64,000 nt of DNA, taken from the NCBI RefSeq assembly GCF_015040615.1, contig NZ_CP060402.1:434001-498000 (forward strand). Direction: 5' to 3'. This document shows, piece after piece, positions 25,177-33,163 of the stretch. The translations under genes were made by a program, and so were the position numbers. The notes under the pieces are model-generated. The model was not told the origin of the DNA. It searched no databases and saw nothing but the letters and a program-made list of their open reading frames with translations. Position 1 is the stretch's first letter, and every line of letters begins with the position of its first letter. This DNA comes from Microbacterium sp. YJN-G (GTDB lineage Bacteria > Actinomycetota > Actinomycetes > Actinomycetales > Microbacteriaceae).

Positions 25177-25217
25177 AGCTTACGATGGCGACACATGAGA
25201 GTCAAACAAATGTTCGA
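25177..25217 (-). promoter_or_regulatory. LexA-controlled promoter of the HNH gene
   Basis: On the minus strand TTGACT (-35, 25200-25205) and TAAGCT (-10, 25177-25182) are 17 bp apart. The SOS-like box TCGAAC-ATTT-GTTTGA (25202-25217) overlaps the -35 and matches the actinobacterial LexA consensus TCGAAC-N4-GTTCGA at 11 of 12 fixed bases. Confidence 0.8.
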
Positions 25218-25285
25218 AGTTTATCTTCGACATTGCTGGAACTCCGGGCCCCTGCGCCTTCGAGAATCCGAAGCAAACTCCGAAT

Positions 25286-25723
25286 CTATGTACGATCGCG
25301 CTCGCGCAGCTTCTCTGTGAGCGCCAGCAGCTGCTGAAGTTCGACGTCGTCGAGTGTCGACATCCGCTCGGCGATCGAGCGGCCGTGCGACGTGGCGACA
25401 GAACGGAACGCCCGTGCCCCGGCATCCGTCGCGGTGACGATCGCGCCGCGCCCGTCGTCGGGGTCGGTGGTCTTCGTGATCAGCCGCCTGGCGACCATCC
25501 GGTCGACCAGGCGCGAGACGCTGGGCTGGCTGATGAGGGAGTTGGCGGTGACGTCGCGCAGGCGCGCGCTCATCCCGGGTGCGCGTGTCACCGTGAGCAG
25601 CACGTCGTACTCGGCCTGGGTGATCTCGGCGCCGTCGAAGTCACTGCTCATCTCGCCGAGCAGTTCATGCTGCGCGCGGAACAGGCTCTCCCAGGCCTGA
25701 AGGGCCAACTGGCGGTCGGTCAT
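25286..25723 (-). CDS. MarR-family transcriptional regulator
   Basis: 145 residues, winged helix-turn-helix: ITQAEYDVLLTV, then NSLISQPSVSRLVDRMVARRLI as the recognition region, and the wing DPDDGRGAIVTATDAG. The length is typical. ATG 25723 has GAGGGG immediately before it. There is no co-oriented partner directly downstream, since the next minus gene has its own LexA promoter. The target may be itself or distant genes. Confidence 0.92.
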   Translation of the reverse strand: MTDRQLALQAWESLFRAQHELLGEMSSDFDGAEITQAEYDVLLTVTRAPGMSARLRDVTANSLISQPSVSRLVDRMVARRLITKTTDPDDGRGAIVTATDAGARAFRSVATSHGRSIAERMSTLDDVELQQLLALTEKLRERDRT

Positions 25724-25787
25724 CCCCTCAGATTAGTGGGGCGGGTGCGCATCCCGGCCGCACGCCGCCTCGTGCCGGACACAAGTC

Positions 25788-25819
25788 AGGGCCGGTCGGA
25801 GAGGCTTCCGACCGGCCCT
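25788..25819. terminator. Bidirectional-looking hairpin terminator
   Basis: AGGGCCGGTCGGA (25788-25800) pairs perfectly with TCCGACCGGCCCT (25807-25819) across a 6-nt loop, followed on the plus strand by TGTCCCTTG. No plus-strand gene ends here, so it may terminate minus-strand transcription reaching MarR from the decayed NERD region. Confidence 0.6.
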
Positions 25820-26012
25820 TGTCCCTTGCACCAAGAGTGTCCTGCAATCACATGCGGTGTATGCCACAGCAAACATTCACCGTGCGATCACTCTATAACG
25901 GCGAGGTAACGAATGCAACGGTTTGGTCACGAAAGTCTGTTTCGGAATCTGTCTTCGACTCGGCCGAGCTGATCGGGCGGATTCAGTCAACTTCGATGCA
26001 CCCTCATCGCCT
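25820..26012. other. AT-richer intergenic stretch without a gene
   Basis: Bases 25840-25980 are clearly less GC-rich than the surroundings (for example TCACTCTATAACGG, GAATGCAACGG). No credible reading frame, RNA gene or repeat was recognised. It adjoins the NERD remnant and may be foreign or decayed DNA. Confidence 0.5.
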
Positions 26013-26340
26013 TCACGCGATCGGGAAGCTCCCGGCGATCCGGGCGTGCGCCGCTGTGATGTCGAAATCATGGGGCTGTGCCTCGTTGATGCGTCTCACG
26101 AGCAGGCGCGGCCAGAGGACTTGGATGCCGTCGACGGTGAAGCTGCCGCCGATCATCGGCCAGTCCGCCTCGAGGAAGCAGAGTGCGCCGTGCACTGGGA
26201 TGTCCGCGCCATCGAGGGCGGCGCGAACCAGCGCGACCTGCCTTCCCACGCTGTCGACGAGTTTGGTCCCGTCGCGGCCACCGATGCGCAGGCTCTCTAC
26301 ACGCGGCCGGAGGATGCCGCCTTCGACGCGCAACTGGGCG
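26013..26340 (-). pseudogene. Remnant of a NERD-domain (nuclease-related) protein
   Basis: The C-terminal half of a NERD-domain protein is clear in one frame: QLRVEGGILRPRVESLRIGG, then RDGTKLVD and VHGALCFLEADWPMIGG, then VLWPRLLVRRI, ending at 26013. Upstream, where the N-terminal zinc finger and the first half of the domain should lie, the same open frame continues to 26522. There it reads as unrelated arginine/proline-rich sequence, so the gene has probably lost about its first 150 residues. A DevR-like box lies at 26469-26486, perhaps its old promoter. A short surviving protein starting at an internal GTG cannot be excluded. Confidence 0.6.
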
Positions 26341-26468
26341 GACCGCCCCGTGCAGGTCGACCGCGAGACGAGGTGCACGGTCTGGATGCGCGCGACATCC
26401 TGCTGCGGGTCGGCGAGCGGGCGCTGTGAGCCCGGCCGGACGCGACCGGGGATGATGCTGCGGCCCGC

Positions 26469-26486
26469 ACGGGACGAAGGTCCCGT
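26469..26486. promoter_or_regulatory. Perfect DevR-like palindrome
   Basis: ACGGGAC-GAAG-GTCCCGT, 7-bp perfect arms. It has the GGGAC-N4-GTCCC shape of DosR/DevR boxes and shares the decamer GACGAAGGTC with the sites at 28220 and 31250. It lies upstream of the NERD remnant on the minus strand. Confidence 0.65.
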
Positions 26487-26616
26487 CCTTACCGGACGCC
26501 CCGCGCGCAGAGTGGACAGCAACTCGATCGAGATGGGGAACTGGGAGGGAGAGGGGAGCGTTGCTGATCCGGCAGGTCGCTGTCTGCCGGCTCAGCAGCG
26601 GCCACCCCTGGGCCCC

Positions 26617-26689
26617 TGAGCCCATCGAAGGGCGCTCGTCAGCACGGTGTCCGGCATGGGTGGGGCGTGGGGATGCTTCGACAGGCTCA
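26617..26689. repeat. Imperfect inverted copies of a dispersed motif
   Basis: TGAGCCCATCGAAG (26617-26630) and CTTCGACAGGCTCA (26676-26689) are inverted copies with 12 of 14 bases matching. The motif CTTCGACAGGCTCA is, from memory, common between genes in actinobacteria. The surrounding 26341-26732 bases hold no gene that I can support. Confidence 0.6.
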
Positions 26690-26732
26690 GCAACCCATCC
26701 CTGCGACACACCCGTCCCCGAAGGGCCGTCAC

Positions 26733-28190
26733 TCACGCAGGCGCCTCCTGCGCCCACACCTCGCGCCCCCGCCGCTCGTGCCCCCGCTCCCGGGCATCCC
26801 CGTCCCCGCCCCCGACGACGACGAACTCCTCCTCTACCCGCGGCACGCGCGCGTTCCATCCCAGCTCATGCCGGATCCGTGCCCGCAGGGTGTCGGCTGC
26901 CGCCGGCTCGCCGTGGGTCAGGAACACCTGCCGCGGCGGGATCGGTGCGGTGCGCATCCAGTCGATGATCTGATCGGCATCCGCGTGTGCCGACATCGTG
27001 TCCAGCGAGCGCACCTCCGCCAGCACCGGGATGTCCCGGCCGTAGATGCGCAGCGTGCGTACCCCTCGCCGCAGCGCGTCCCCGCGGGTGCCGCCGGCCT
27101 GGAACCCGGTCAGCACGATCGCGTTGCGCGGATCGGGCCCGTAGGCGGCGATGTGGTGCAGGATGCGGCCGCCCTCGACCATCCCGCTGGCGGAGATGAT
27201 GATGGCGGGGCCGCCGCGCAGATTCAGCGCCTTCGAGTCCTCGACGCTGCGCACGAGGGTCGCGAGTCCGTACATCCGGCGGAACTCCTCTGCCGAGACC
27301 CGGTGCTCCTCGGGGAAGCGGGCGTAGATGTCGGCGCCGTTGACCGCCATCGGGCTGTTCAGAAAGACCGGCACGTCGGGGATCCGCTTCGACGTCCGCA
27401 GCCGGCTCAGATGCAGCAGCAGCGACTCGGCCCGGCCGATGGCGAACGCCGGCAGCAGCACCACGCCGCCCCGGCGGCACACCCTCGTGACGATCTCCGC
27501 GAGGGCATCCGAGGGGTCCTCACCCGAGTGCGTCCGGTCGCCGTACGTCGACTCCGAGACGAGGACGTCCGTCTGCCCGAGCGGACGCGGCGGCAGCATC
27601 AGCGGGTCATCGGGCCGGCCGAGATCGCCGGTGAAGTGGATGCTCACCCCGCCGACCTCGATCCGCACCTGCGCGGCGCCCAGGATGTGCCCGGCGGGGA
27701 TGAGGGATGCCGTGATGTCGCCGGCGCCCAGGCCGGTGCCGAAGCTCTCGTCGAAGGGGTGCGTCTGGAATCGGTCGAGAGCGTTCCTGGCGTCGCGTTC
27801 GGTGTACAGCGGACGGGGATCCGCATGCCGCGAGCTGCGGCTCCGCGCGGCATAGGCCGCCTGCTCCTCGAGCAGCCGGCCGCTGTCGGGCAGGATCAGG
27901 CCGCTGAGCCTGGCGGTGCCCTCGGTGCTGTGGATCGTGCCGCGGAAGCCGTCGCGCACCAGTGCGGGCAGGTAGCCGGTGTGGTCCAGGTGCGCATGGG
28001 TCACCACGACCGCGTCGATGCTCGCCGGCGGCACCGGGAACGGCATCCGGTTGCGCTCGCGCAGCACCTTGTACCCCTGGAACAGCCCGCAGTCGACGAG
28101 GATCCTGGTCCGCCCGCTGTCGATCAGATAGCGGGATCCGGTGACGGTGTCGGCCGCCCCGAGGAAGCTCAGCGTCACACTCATACCCAT
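26733..28190 (-). CDS. MBL-fold beta-CASP ribonuclease-like protein
   Basis: 485 residues of the metallo-beta-lactamase/beta-CASP family (CPSF/YSH1-like RNA-processing enzymes). The metal site is THAHLDHTGYLP near residue 62, with further ligands in HILGAAQVRI and FTGDLGR. The beta-CASP region follows (LLPAFAIGRAESLLLHL; SASGMVEGGRILHHI) and the last motifs lie in VFLTHGEP. The start is ATG 28190 (or 28184). A DevR-like box ends 29 bp upstream, linking it to the sensor kinase/regulator pair next door. Homologues near DevRS-like genes occur in several bacteria; the RNA target is unknown. Confidence 0.9.
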   Translation of the reverse strand: MGMSVTLSFLGAADTVTGSRYLIDSGRTRILVDCGLFQGYKVLRERNRMPFPVPPASIDAVVVTHAHLDHTGYLPALVRDGFRGTIHSTEGTARLSGLILPDSGRLLEEQAAYAARSRSSRHADPRPLYTERDARNALDRFQTHPFDESFGTGLGAGDITASLIPAGHILGAAQVRIEVGGVSIHFTGDLGRPDDPLMLPPRPLGQTDVLVSESTYGDRTHSGEDPSDALAEIVTRVCRRGGVVLLPAFAIGRAESLLLHLSRLRTSKRIPDVPVFLNSPMAVNGADIYARFPEEHRVSAEEFRRMYGLATLVRSVEDSKALNLRGGPAIIISASGMVEGGRILHHIAAYGPDPRNAIVLTGFQAGGTRGDALRRGVRTLRIYGRDIPVLAEVRSLDTMSAHADADQIIDWMRTAPIPPRQVFLTHGEPAAADTLRARIRHELGWNARVPRVEEEFVVVGGGDGDARERGHERRGREVWAQEAPA

Positions 28191-28219
28191 CAGACAACTC
28201 CGCCGCGACCGTGCGGAGC

Positions 28220-28233
28220 GGGACCTTCGTCAT
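28220..28233 (-). promoter_or_regulatory. DevR-like box upstream of MBL-fold gene
   Basis: GGGAC-CTTC-GTCAT on the plus strand; its reverse complement contains GACGAAGGTCCC, identical to 12 bases of the perfect site at 26471-26484. It ends 29 bp before the MBL gene start, a usual place for DevR activation. Confidence 0.6.
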
Positions 28234-28261
28234 CCGGTCGATGTTCGGGGCACGCCCGCGA

Positions 28262-29926
28262 TCACCCGGCGGCGACGGGATCGAGCGGTGCGCACCAACG
28301 CACCCGGGTTCCGCCGTCGGGCTGCGGCTCGAGTGAGTAGTCCCCGCCGCGCCGGGCGGCGCGCGTGGCGAGGTTCGCGGTTCCGCTGCGGGTCATCCGC
28401 TCCGGCAGCCCCACGCCGTCGTCCTCGACGACGACGCTGACGTCCTCATCGGTCACCCCGAGGGACACAGCGGATGCCGTGGCATGGGCGTGCCTGCTGA
28501 TGTTCGCGAGCGACTCCCGCACGACGGCGACGACGTCGTCGGCCAGGTCTCCGGCGACCGCGAGGTCGACCGGGCCCGAGAACGACACCCGCGGCAGCGG
28601 AGTGAACTCCGAGACGACGCCGAGCACGCGGTGCCGCAGTCCGCGATCCGAGGCGTCATGGCTGCGCAGGGCGAAGATGGCGGTGCGGATGTCGGCGATC
28701 GCCCCGTCGAGCGCTTCGACGTGATGCTCCAGGGTCGCCGCGTGCTCGGGGTGCTCGGATGCGAATCCCTGCAGCCCCAGCGCCGTCGCGAACAGCCGCT
28801 GGATGACATGGTCGTGAAGGTCGCGGGCGATGCGGCCGCGGTCCTCGATGATGCCCATCTGCTGCCGCTGCTCGCGCGCACGGGCGAGCGAGATCGCGAT
28901 GCCCGCCTGCGACGCGAACTCCGAGACGGTCCTGAGCTCGGTGGCCGTATAGCTCTCGCTGCGCCGCGAAACGCACAGCGCGCCGACGGCATCCCCCGCG
29001 GTCACCAGCGGCACCGCCACCGTGTGCCCGAACGGCCGCAGCACCACCTCGTCCGGATCCGGCAACCGGCCGGTGACCGGCCTGCCCTCGTCGATCGCGC
29101 GGGCGGCGAGGGCGCCGGCGGCGGGATAGTGACTGCCCTCGATGACCTCCGCGCCGTCGCCCAGGGCGATGTCGATGCGCAGCTGTTCGTCCTCGTCCGG
29201 GGTGATGATCGCGACGAGCTCGGCGGGGATGACCGCGGCGACGCCCTCCGCGACCACGCGCAGCGCATCGCCTTCAGCGGAGAGCAGCGTCGCGGTGACG
29301 TCGGCGAGAGCCGCGCGCAGCTGCTCGCGGCGCCGCGCCTCGGCGTACAGACGGGCGTTCTCGATCGCGACACCAGCCGTAGTGGCGAGTGCCTCGATGA
29401 TCTCCTGATCCTCGGCCGAGAAAGCCGAGTTCTCGGGATCGGTCAGGTAGAGGTTGCCGGTGGTCCGATCGCGCAGGCGGATCGGCACCCCGAGGAACGC
29501 CTTCATCTCGGGATGGTGCGCGGGGAAGCCGACCGAACGCGGATCGTCCGCGATGTCGGGGATCCGGATGGTCTCTCCCGTCTCGATCACCGCTCCCAGC
29601 AGGCCGCGGCCCTGCGGCAGCGGACCGATCCGCTCCGCATCCTCCGTGCTGATGCCGGCGTGCAGGAAGCGCTCCAGGCGGCCCTCCTCGTCGAACACGC
29701 CCAGGGCGCCGTAACGTGCGCCGACGAGTTCGATGGCGGCATCGACGATCCGCACCAGCACCTGGTCGAGGTCGAGGTCCTCGTTCACGGCGCGCGTGGC
29801 GGTGAGCAGGCTGCGCAGCCGCCCTTGAGCGGTGAGCACGCGCTGCGCGCGCGCCATCAGCTCCGCGATGGTCCGCTCGAGCTCGAGTCGGGGCACATCC
29901 GGAAACCGCAGCAGGTCATCTTCCAT
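28262..29926 (-). CDS. GAF-GAF sensor histidine kinase, DevS/DosS-like
   Basis: 554 residues, cytoplasmic (no membrane segment). GAF 1 spans about 55-200 and GAF 2 about 210-350. The HisKA_3 phosphoacceptor is DRGRIARDLHDHVIQRLF, with the phosphorylated His near residue 368. A HATPase domain (VRESLANISRHAHA; DDGVGLPE) completes it. The first GAF resembles the gas-sensing haem GAF of mycobacterial DevS/DosS; a His-His pair at 137-138 (FPAHHPEMKAFLGVP) is where I recall the haem ligand region lying. It is divergent from its likely partner regulator at 30117. ATG 29926 is chosen over longer frames because the conserved N-terminus starts there. A DevR-like box 42 bp upstream suggests autoregulation. 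Confidence 0.9.
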   Translation of the reverse strand: MEDDLLRFPDVPRLELERTIAELMARAQRVLTAQGRLRSLLTATRAVNEDLDLDQVLVRIVDAAIELVGARYGALGVFDEEGRLERFLHAGISTEDAERIGPLPQGRGLLGAVIETGETIRIPDIADDPRSVGFPAHHPEMKAFLGVPIRLRDRTTGNLYLTDPENSAFSAEDQEIIEALATTAGVAIENARLYAEARRREQLRAALADVTATLLSAEGDALRVVAEGVAAVIPAELVAIITPDEDEQLRIDIALGDGAEVIEGSHYPAAGALAARAIDEGRPVTGRLPDPDEVVLRPFGHTVAVPLVTAGDAVGALCVSRRSESYTATELRTVSEFASQAGIAISLARAREQRQQMGIIEDRGRIARDLHDHVIQRLFATALGLQGFASEHPEHAATLEHHVEALDGAIADIRTAIFALRSHDASDRGLRHRVLGVVSEFTPLPRVSFSGPVDLAVAGDLADDVVAVVRESLANISRHAHATASAVSLGVTDEDVSVVVEDDGVGLPERMTRSGTANLATRAARRGGDYSLEPQPDGGTRVRWCAPLDPVAAG

Positions 29927-29948
29927 GGGGCTCCCCAGCCGTCTGTGA

Positions 29949-29982
29949 GGGAATTTTACCCGGTGGGCGGGACTTTGTGCCC
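29949..29982. promoter_or_regulatory. DevR-like sites between kinase and regulator
   Basis: GGGACT-TT-GTGCCC (29969-29982) is an imperfect DevR-type palindrome; GGGAATTTTACCC (29949-29961) lies 20 bp earlier, about two helical turns. Both fall in the AT-richer part of the divergent promoter region. Confidence 0.5.
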
Positions 29983-30116
29983 GGTGATCTGCGTCACGTG
30001 CGTGCACTGTGAGCAGGTGCGGTCCGCCGTGCCTGTGCGGGAGGATGGCGGTGACGGTCCGTGCGTGCGCGATCCGGATGCCGGCGGCGCGCGACTCTGA
30101 ACGAGCGGAGGATTCC

Positions 30117-30758
30117 ATGAGCACCGTGTTCCTCGTCGACGACCACGAGATCGTCCGGCAGGGCCTGGCGGCCGCCATCGACTCGCAGGAGGGCCTGCGC
30201 GTGATCGGCGAGGCGTCGAACGTCGCGGATGCCGTGCACCGGATCGCCGCGACCGAACCCGACGTGGCGGTGCTCGACCTGCGGCTTCCGGACGGCAACG
30301 GCATCGATCTGTGCCGGCAGATCCGCCAGTCGCAGCCCGAGGTGAACTGCCTCATCCTCACCGCCTACGACGACGATGACGCGATGTTCGCCGCCGTTGT
30401 CGCCGGCGCCTCCGGGTATCTGCTCAAGAGCGTCCGCGCCGCGGAGCTGATCGACGCGATCCGCAGGGTCGCATCGGGCGGACGGCTGCTGCACGCCCAG
30501 GCCGAGCGGGCCGCCGTGCAGCGCATGCGCGATGCCACCCAGGAGGACCCTCGATTCGGTTCGCTGGGGCTGCGCGAGCGGCAGATCCTCGCCCTGATCG
30601 CCGACGGGCTGACGAACAGGCAGATCGGCGAGCGCCTGGGCCTGGCCGAGAAGACCGTGAAGAACTACGTGTCGGGTCTGCTCAGCAAACTGGGCCTGGA
30701 CCACCGCACCCAGGCGGCGGTGTTCGAGGTGGAACGGGCGCGCGGCGGCAGCGGCTAA
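30117..30758 (+). CDS. NarL/DevR-type response regulator
   Basis: 213 residues. Receiver domain 1-120: FLVDDHEIVRQGL, phosphoacceptor Asp in VLDLRLPDG near residue 54, and K in LLKSVRAAEL. The C-terminal LuxR-type helix-turn-helix (about 145-205) reads LRERQILALIADGLTNRQIG, then EKTVKNYVSGLLSKLG, which closely matches DevR/DosR. GCGGAG precedes ATG 30117. It probably receives phosphate from the divergent kinase and binds the GGGAC-type boxes in this island. It overlaps the 3' end of the convergent stress-protein gene by 77 bp. Confidence 0.93.
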   Translation: MSTVFLVDDHEIVRQGLAAAIDSQEGLRVIGEASNVADAVHRIAATEPDVAVLDLRLPDGNGIDLCRQIRQSQPEVNCLILTAYDDDDAMFAAVVAGASGYLLKSVRAAELIDAIRRVASGGRLLHAQAERAAVQRMRDATQEDPRFGSLGLRERQILALIADGLTNRQIGERLGLAEKTVKNYVSGLLSKLGLDHRTQAAVFEVERARGGSG

Positions 30759-31215
30759 TCGCGCCGCTGCCCGTCGGCGGCCCCCCAGAGGTGCGATGCA
30801 CGACGACGACCGGGCAGTGCGCGTGCGTCACGCAGGCCGAGCTGACCGATCCGAGCAGCAGGCTGGCGAACCCGCCGCGTCCGCGATTGCCGAGCACGAG
30901 CATCTCGGCACCCCCGCTCTCATCGATCAGGGCAGGGGATGCCGGCCCCGGCAGCACGGCCGTCGTCATGTCCTCCGGAGGCTCGCCCGCGAAGACCGTG
31001 TTGAGAGAGGACTCGAGGATCATCGCGGCATCCGCCTCGGGTGACCACTCGGCCGAAGACATCACATCCACCAGCGGCGGGTACTCCCAGGTGGTGACGA
31101 CGCGCAACGGCGCACCCAGCGCCGTCGCCAGCCGGGTCGCGTAGCGCAACGCGCCGAGAGAGGAGTCCGAGCCGTCCACGCCGACGAGGACGGGAGCCTT
31201 CGCAGAGCTGGCCAT
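30682..31215 (-). CDS. Universal stress protein (UspA family, single domain)
   Basis: 177 residues. The Usp fold begins PVLVGVDGSDSSLGALRYA and ends with the ATP-binding signature GNRGRGGFASLLLGSVSSAC, a G-2x-G-9x-G-S pattern, so it should bind ATP. The last 35 residues are a low-complexity proline/arginine tail that overlaps the response regulator on the other strand. The gene has a DevR-like box 34 bp upstream, and Usp genes are typical members of DevR/DosR regulons. Confidence 0.9.
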   Translation of the reverse strand: MASSAKAPVLVGVDGSDSSLGALRYATRLATALGAPLRVVTTWEYPPLVDVMSSAEWSPEADAAMILESSLNTVFAGEPPEDMTTAVLPGPASPALIDESGGAEMLVLGNRGRGGFASLLLGSVSSACVTHAHCPVVVVHRTSGGPPTGSGAISRCRRAPVPPRTPPPGCGGPGPVC

Positions 31216-31249
31216 ACGCCCACCCTGACGGCTGGCAGGACACGTGTCC

Positions 31250-31263
31250 GGGACGAAGGTCAC
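31250..31263 (-). promoter_or_regulatory. DevR-like box upstream of Usp gene
   Basis: GGGAC-GAAG-GTCAC, one base from the perfect site at 26471-26484. It ends 34 bp before the Usp start codon. Confidence 0.6.
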
Positions 31264-31408
31264 ACCCCGGTGACGATCCGTCCCGCAGGGCGGACGCACG
31301 TCCGGCCCCTCCCATAGGGTGGGGACGGCGCATGGGGGGATGCCAGGCACACGGCACCATCGCCGCCGTCGCGAACGACGCGAACGACGAGAGAACGGAG
31401 TGCTGTCC

Positions 31409-32062
31409 ATGACCACGCCCGAGGCTTCCGCAGCGTCGAGCCGCCGCATCCGCCTTCCCGGTGCAGGAGTGCTCGGTGCGCTGCTGCCGCTCGTCACCGC
31501 CATCACCCTCGTCGCCTGCACTCCCGCCCAGACCGCGGTCGACGGCATCGAGGCGGCCGCGCGCGAGCCGGCGGCCGGCGCGGGCGACGCACCCGAGACC
31601 GCCGACTCCGAGATGACCGCCGTCTTCGATCGCATCACCGGTTGCGACGACGTCGCCGCCCACGTGGCGCCCTTCATCGAGGGACTGGAGCTGCACGAGG
31701 ACAGCATCGTCGACGAGTGGGGCGTGTACTGCACCTGGGAGTCGCCGGAGGGCATCACCGACCTGTCGCAGATCGCGTCGGTCGAGGTGATGATCGAGCC
31801 CACGGGAACCACCGAGCTCGCGGCGGATGCCGACGATCTCGAGCGGGGCGGGCTGGTCATCATCCCGGATGCGGCGATCGAGCGTGCCGGGGGAGTCGCC
31901 TACACGATGGACGTGCAGACCTCTGTGGCAGCCGCCGCGACGACATCGGTCGACGTTCCGGGCGTCGAGCTCACGGTGACCGGCGGGCAGTGGGGCGACC
32001 TGCCGGCGCTCGATGCGGATGCGGCGATCGAGGTCGCCAAGTCGCTGCTGTCGCTGGGCTGA
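31409..32062 (+). CDS. Putative lipoprotein, unknown function
   Basis: 217 residues with a lipoprotein signal: RRIR, a hydrophobic run, and lipobox LVAC near residue 37. The mature part contains two cysteines (GCDDVAAHV and VYCTWES) that may form a disulfide, acidic stretches and no recognised domain. It resembles small secreted actinobacterial lipoproteins of unknown role. The start ATG 31409 has GGAG 7 bp upstream; an earlier in-frame ATG lacks coding character. It converges on the FGE gene. Confidence 0.8.
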   Translation: MTTPEASAASSRRIRLPGAGVLGALLPLVTAITLVACTPAQTAVDGIEAAAREPAAGAGDAPETADSEMTAVFDRITGCDDVAAHVAPFIEGLELHEDSIVDEWGVYCTWESPEGITDLSQIASVEVMIEPTGTTELAADADDLERGGLVIIPDAAIERAGGVAYTMDVQTSVAAAATTSVDVPGVELTVTGGQWGDLPALDADAAIEVAKSLLSLG

Positions 32063-32090
32063 GTACGGCGCCGCGCCTGCGCCGAGCGGA

Positions 32091-33056
32091 TCAGCGGGCG
32101 ACGGTGCGGAACCCGGCGTTGCCCATCGACGAGTCGGGGGTGTTCTGCGAGCGGGCCGAGTTGCGGTACCGGTTGCAGTAGGAGTGGTGGCACAGGTAGC
32201 TGCCGCCGCGCAGCACCCGCGCACTGCCGTGCTGGGGACCGATCGGCGCCACCGCCGCCTCGGGCGTGTAGGTGGTGGGGGAGTACCAGTCGCTGCACCA
32301 CTCCCACACGTTCCCCACGGTCTGCCACAGGCCGTAGCCGTTGGGCTGGAAGGTCTCGACGGGCGCGGTGGTGAGCCAGCCGTCCTCGCGGGTGTTGCGG
32401 GTGGGGAACTCGCCCTGCCAGATGTTCACGCGCCAGCCGTCCACGTCGGGCTCCTCATCGCCCCACGGGTACTTCGCGTCTTCCAGGCCGCCGCGCGAGG
32501 CGTACTCCCACTCGGCCTCGGTGGGCAGCCGGCGCCCGGCCCATTCGCAGTACGCCTGCGCATCGTTCCAGCTGATGTGCACGGCCGGATGGTCGTCGAG
32601 TCCCTCGATGACCGAATCCGGACCACCCGGATGCCGCCAGTCGGCGCCGCGCACCCCGTACCACCACGGCGTGCCCGCCGCGGGGCCCATGATCATGTCG
32701 TCGTCGGCCTGCACCGCGAGGTGGAACACCGCCGAGTAGCCGAACGTCTCGGCCTCGGTGAGATAGCCGGTGTCGTCGACGAACGCGCGGAAGGCGCGGT
32801 TGGTGACCGACGTGGTGTCGATCGAGAACGCCTCGAGGGTCACCCGGTGCCGTGGGGTCTCTCCGTCGCCGCGATTCTCGTCGCCCGAGGAATCTCCCAT
32901 GGTGAACGAGCCGGCCGGGATCCGCGCCTGCGGGATGAGGTGCTTCGAGCCGGATGCGCCGCCCGCCAGGAGCGGGATCGCGGATGCCGGGGCGGCGAGG
33001 AAGGCGCCGCGGCTGGGCGTGCCGCACGTGCAGGAGCCTGCGGGGTGGTCGGTCAT
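32091..33056 (-). CDS. Formylglycine-generating enzyme (sulfatase-modifying factor)
   Basis: 321 residues. FGE oxidises a cysteine in sulfatases to formylglycine. Hallmarks: IPAGSFTMGD near residue 46, WWYGVRGADWRHP, RRLPTEAEWEYA, GNVWEWCSDW and the catalytic core RVLRGGSYLCHHSYCNRYR. The core holds both copper-binding cysteines (about residues 290 and 295), so it should be an active aerobic FGE. GGAGGGATCG precedes ATG 33056. No sulfatase gene is in this window, so its substrate must be encoded elsewhere. Confidence 0.93.
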   Translation of the reverse strand: MTDHPAGSCTCGTPSRGAFLAAPASAIPLLAGGASGSKHLIPQARIPAGSFTMGDSSGDENRGDGETPRHRVTLEAFSIDTTSVTNRAFRAFVDDTGYLTEAETFGYSAVFHLAVQADDDMIMGPAAGTPWWYGVRGADWRHPGGPDSVIEGLDDHPAVHISWNDAQAYCEWAGRRLPTEAEWEYASRGGLEDAKYPWGDEEPDVDGWRVNIWQGEFPTRNTREDGWLTTAPVETFQPNGYGLWQTVGNVWEWCSDWYSPTTYTPEAAVAPIGPQHGSARVLRGGSYLCHHSYCNRYRNSARSQNTPDSSMGNAGFRTVAR

Positions 33057-33163
33057 CGATCCCTCCGTGTCCGCGCCGGATCGGGCACGACGCGGGTGGC
33101 GTCAGTCTATCGGCGCGCGTCGGCGCCCCAGCCACGGGGATGAAGTGCGGTGAGCCACTGTAT

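Noticed and set aside
25923..26429. Plus-strand open frame in the decayed region
   Set aside because: It mirrors the NERD remnant; composition is not coding-like and no domain is visible.
32091..33056. CxPxR self-modification motif in the FGE N-terminus (CTCGTPSR)
   Set aside because: The cysteine is one residue too far from the proline, so it does not match CxPxR.
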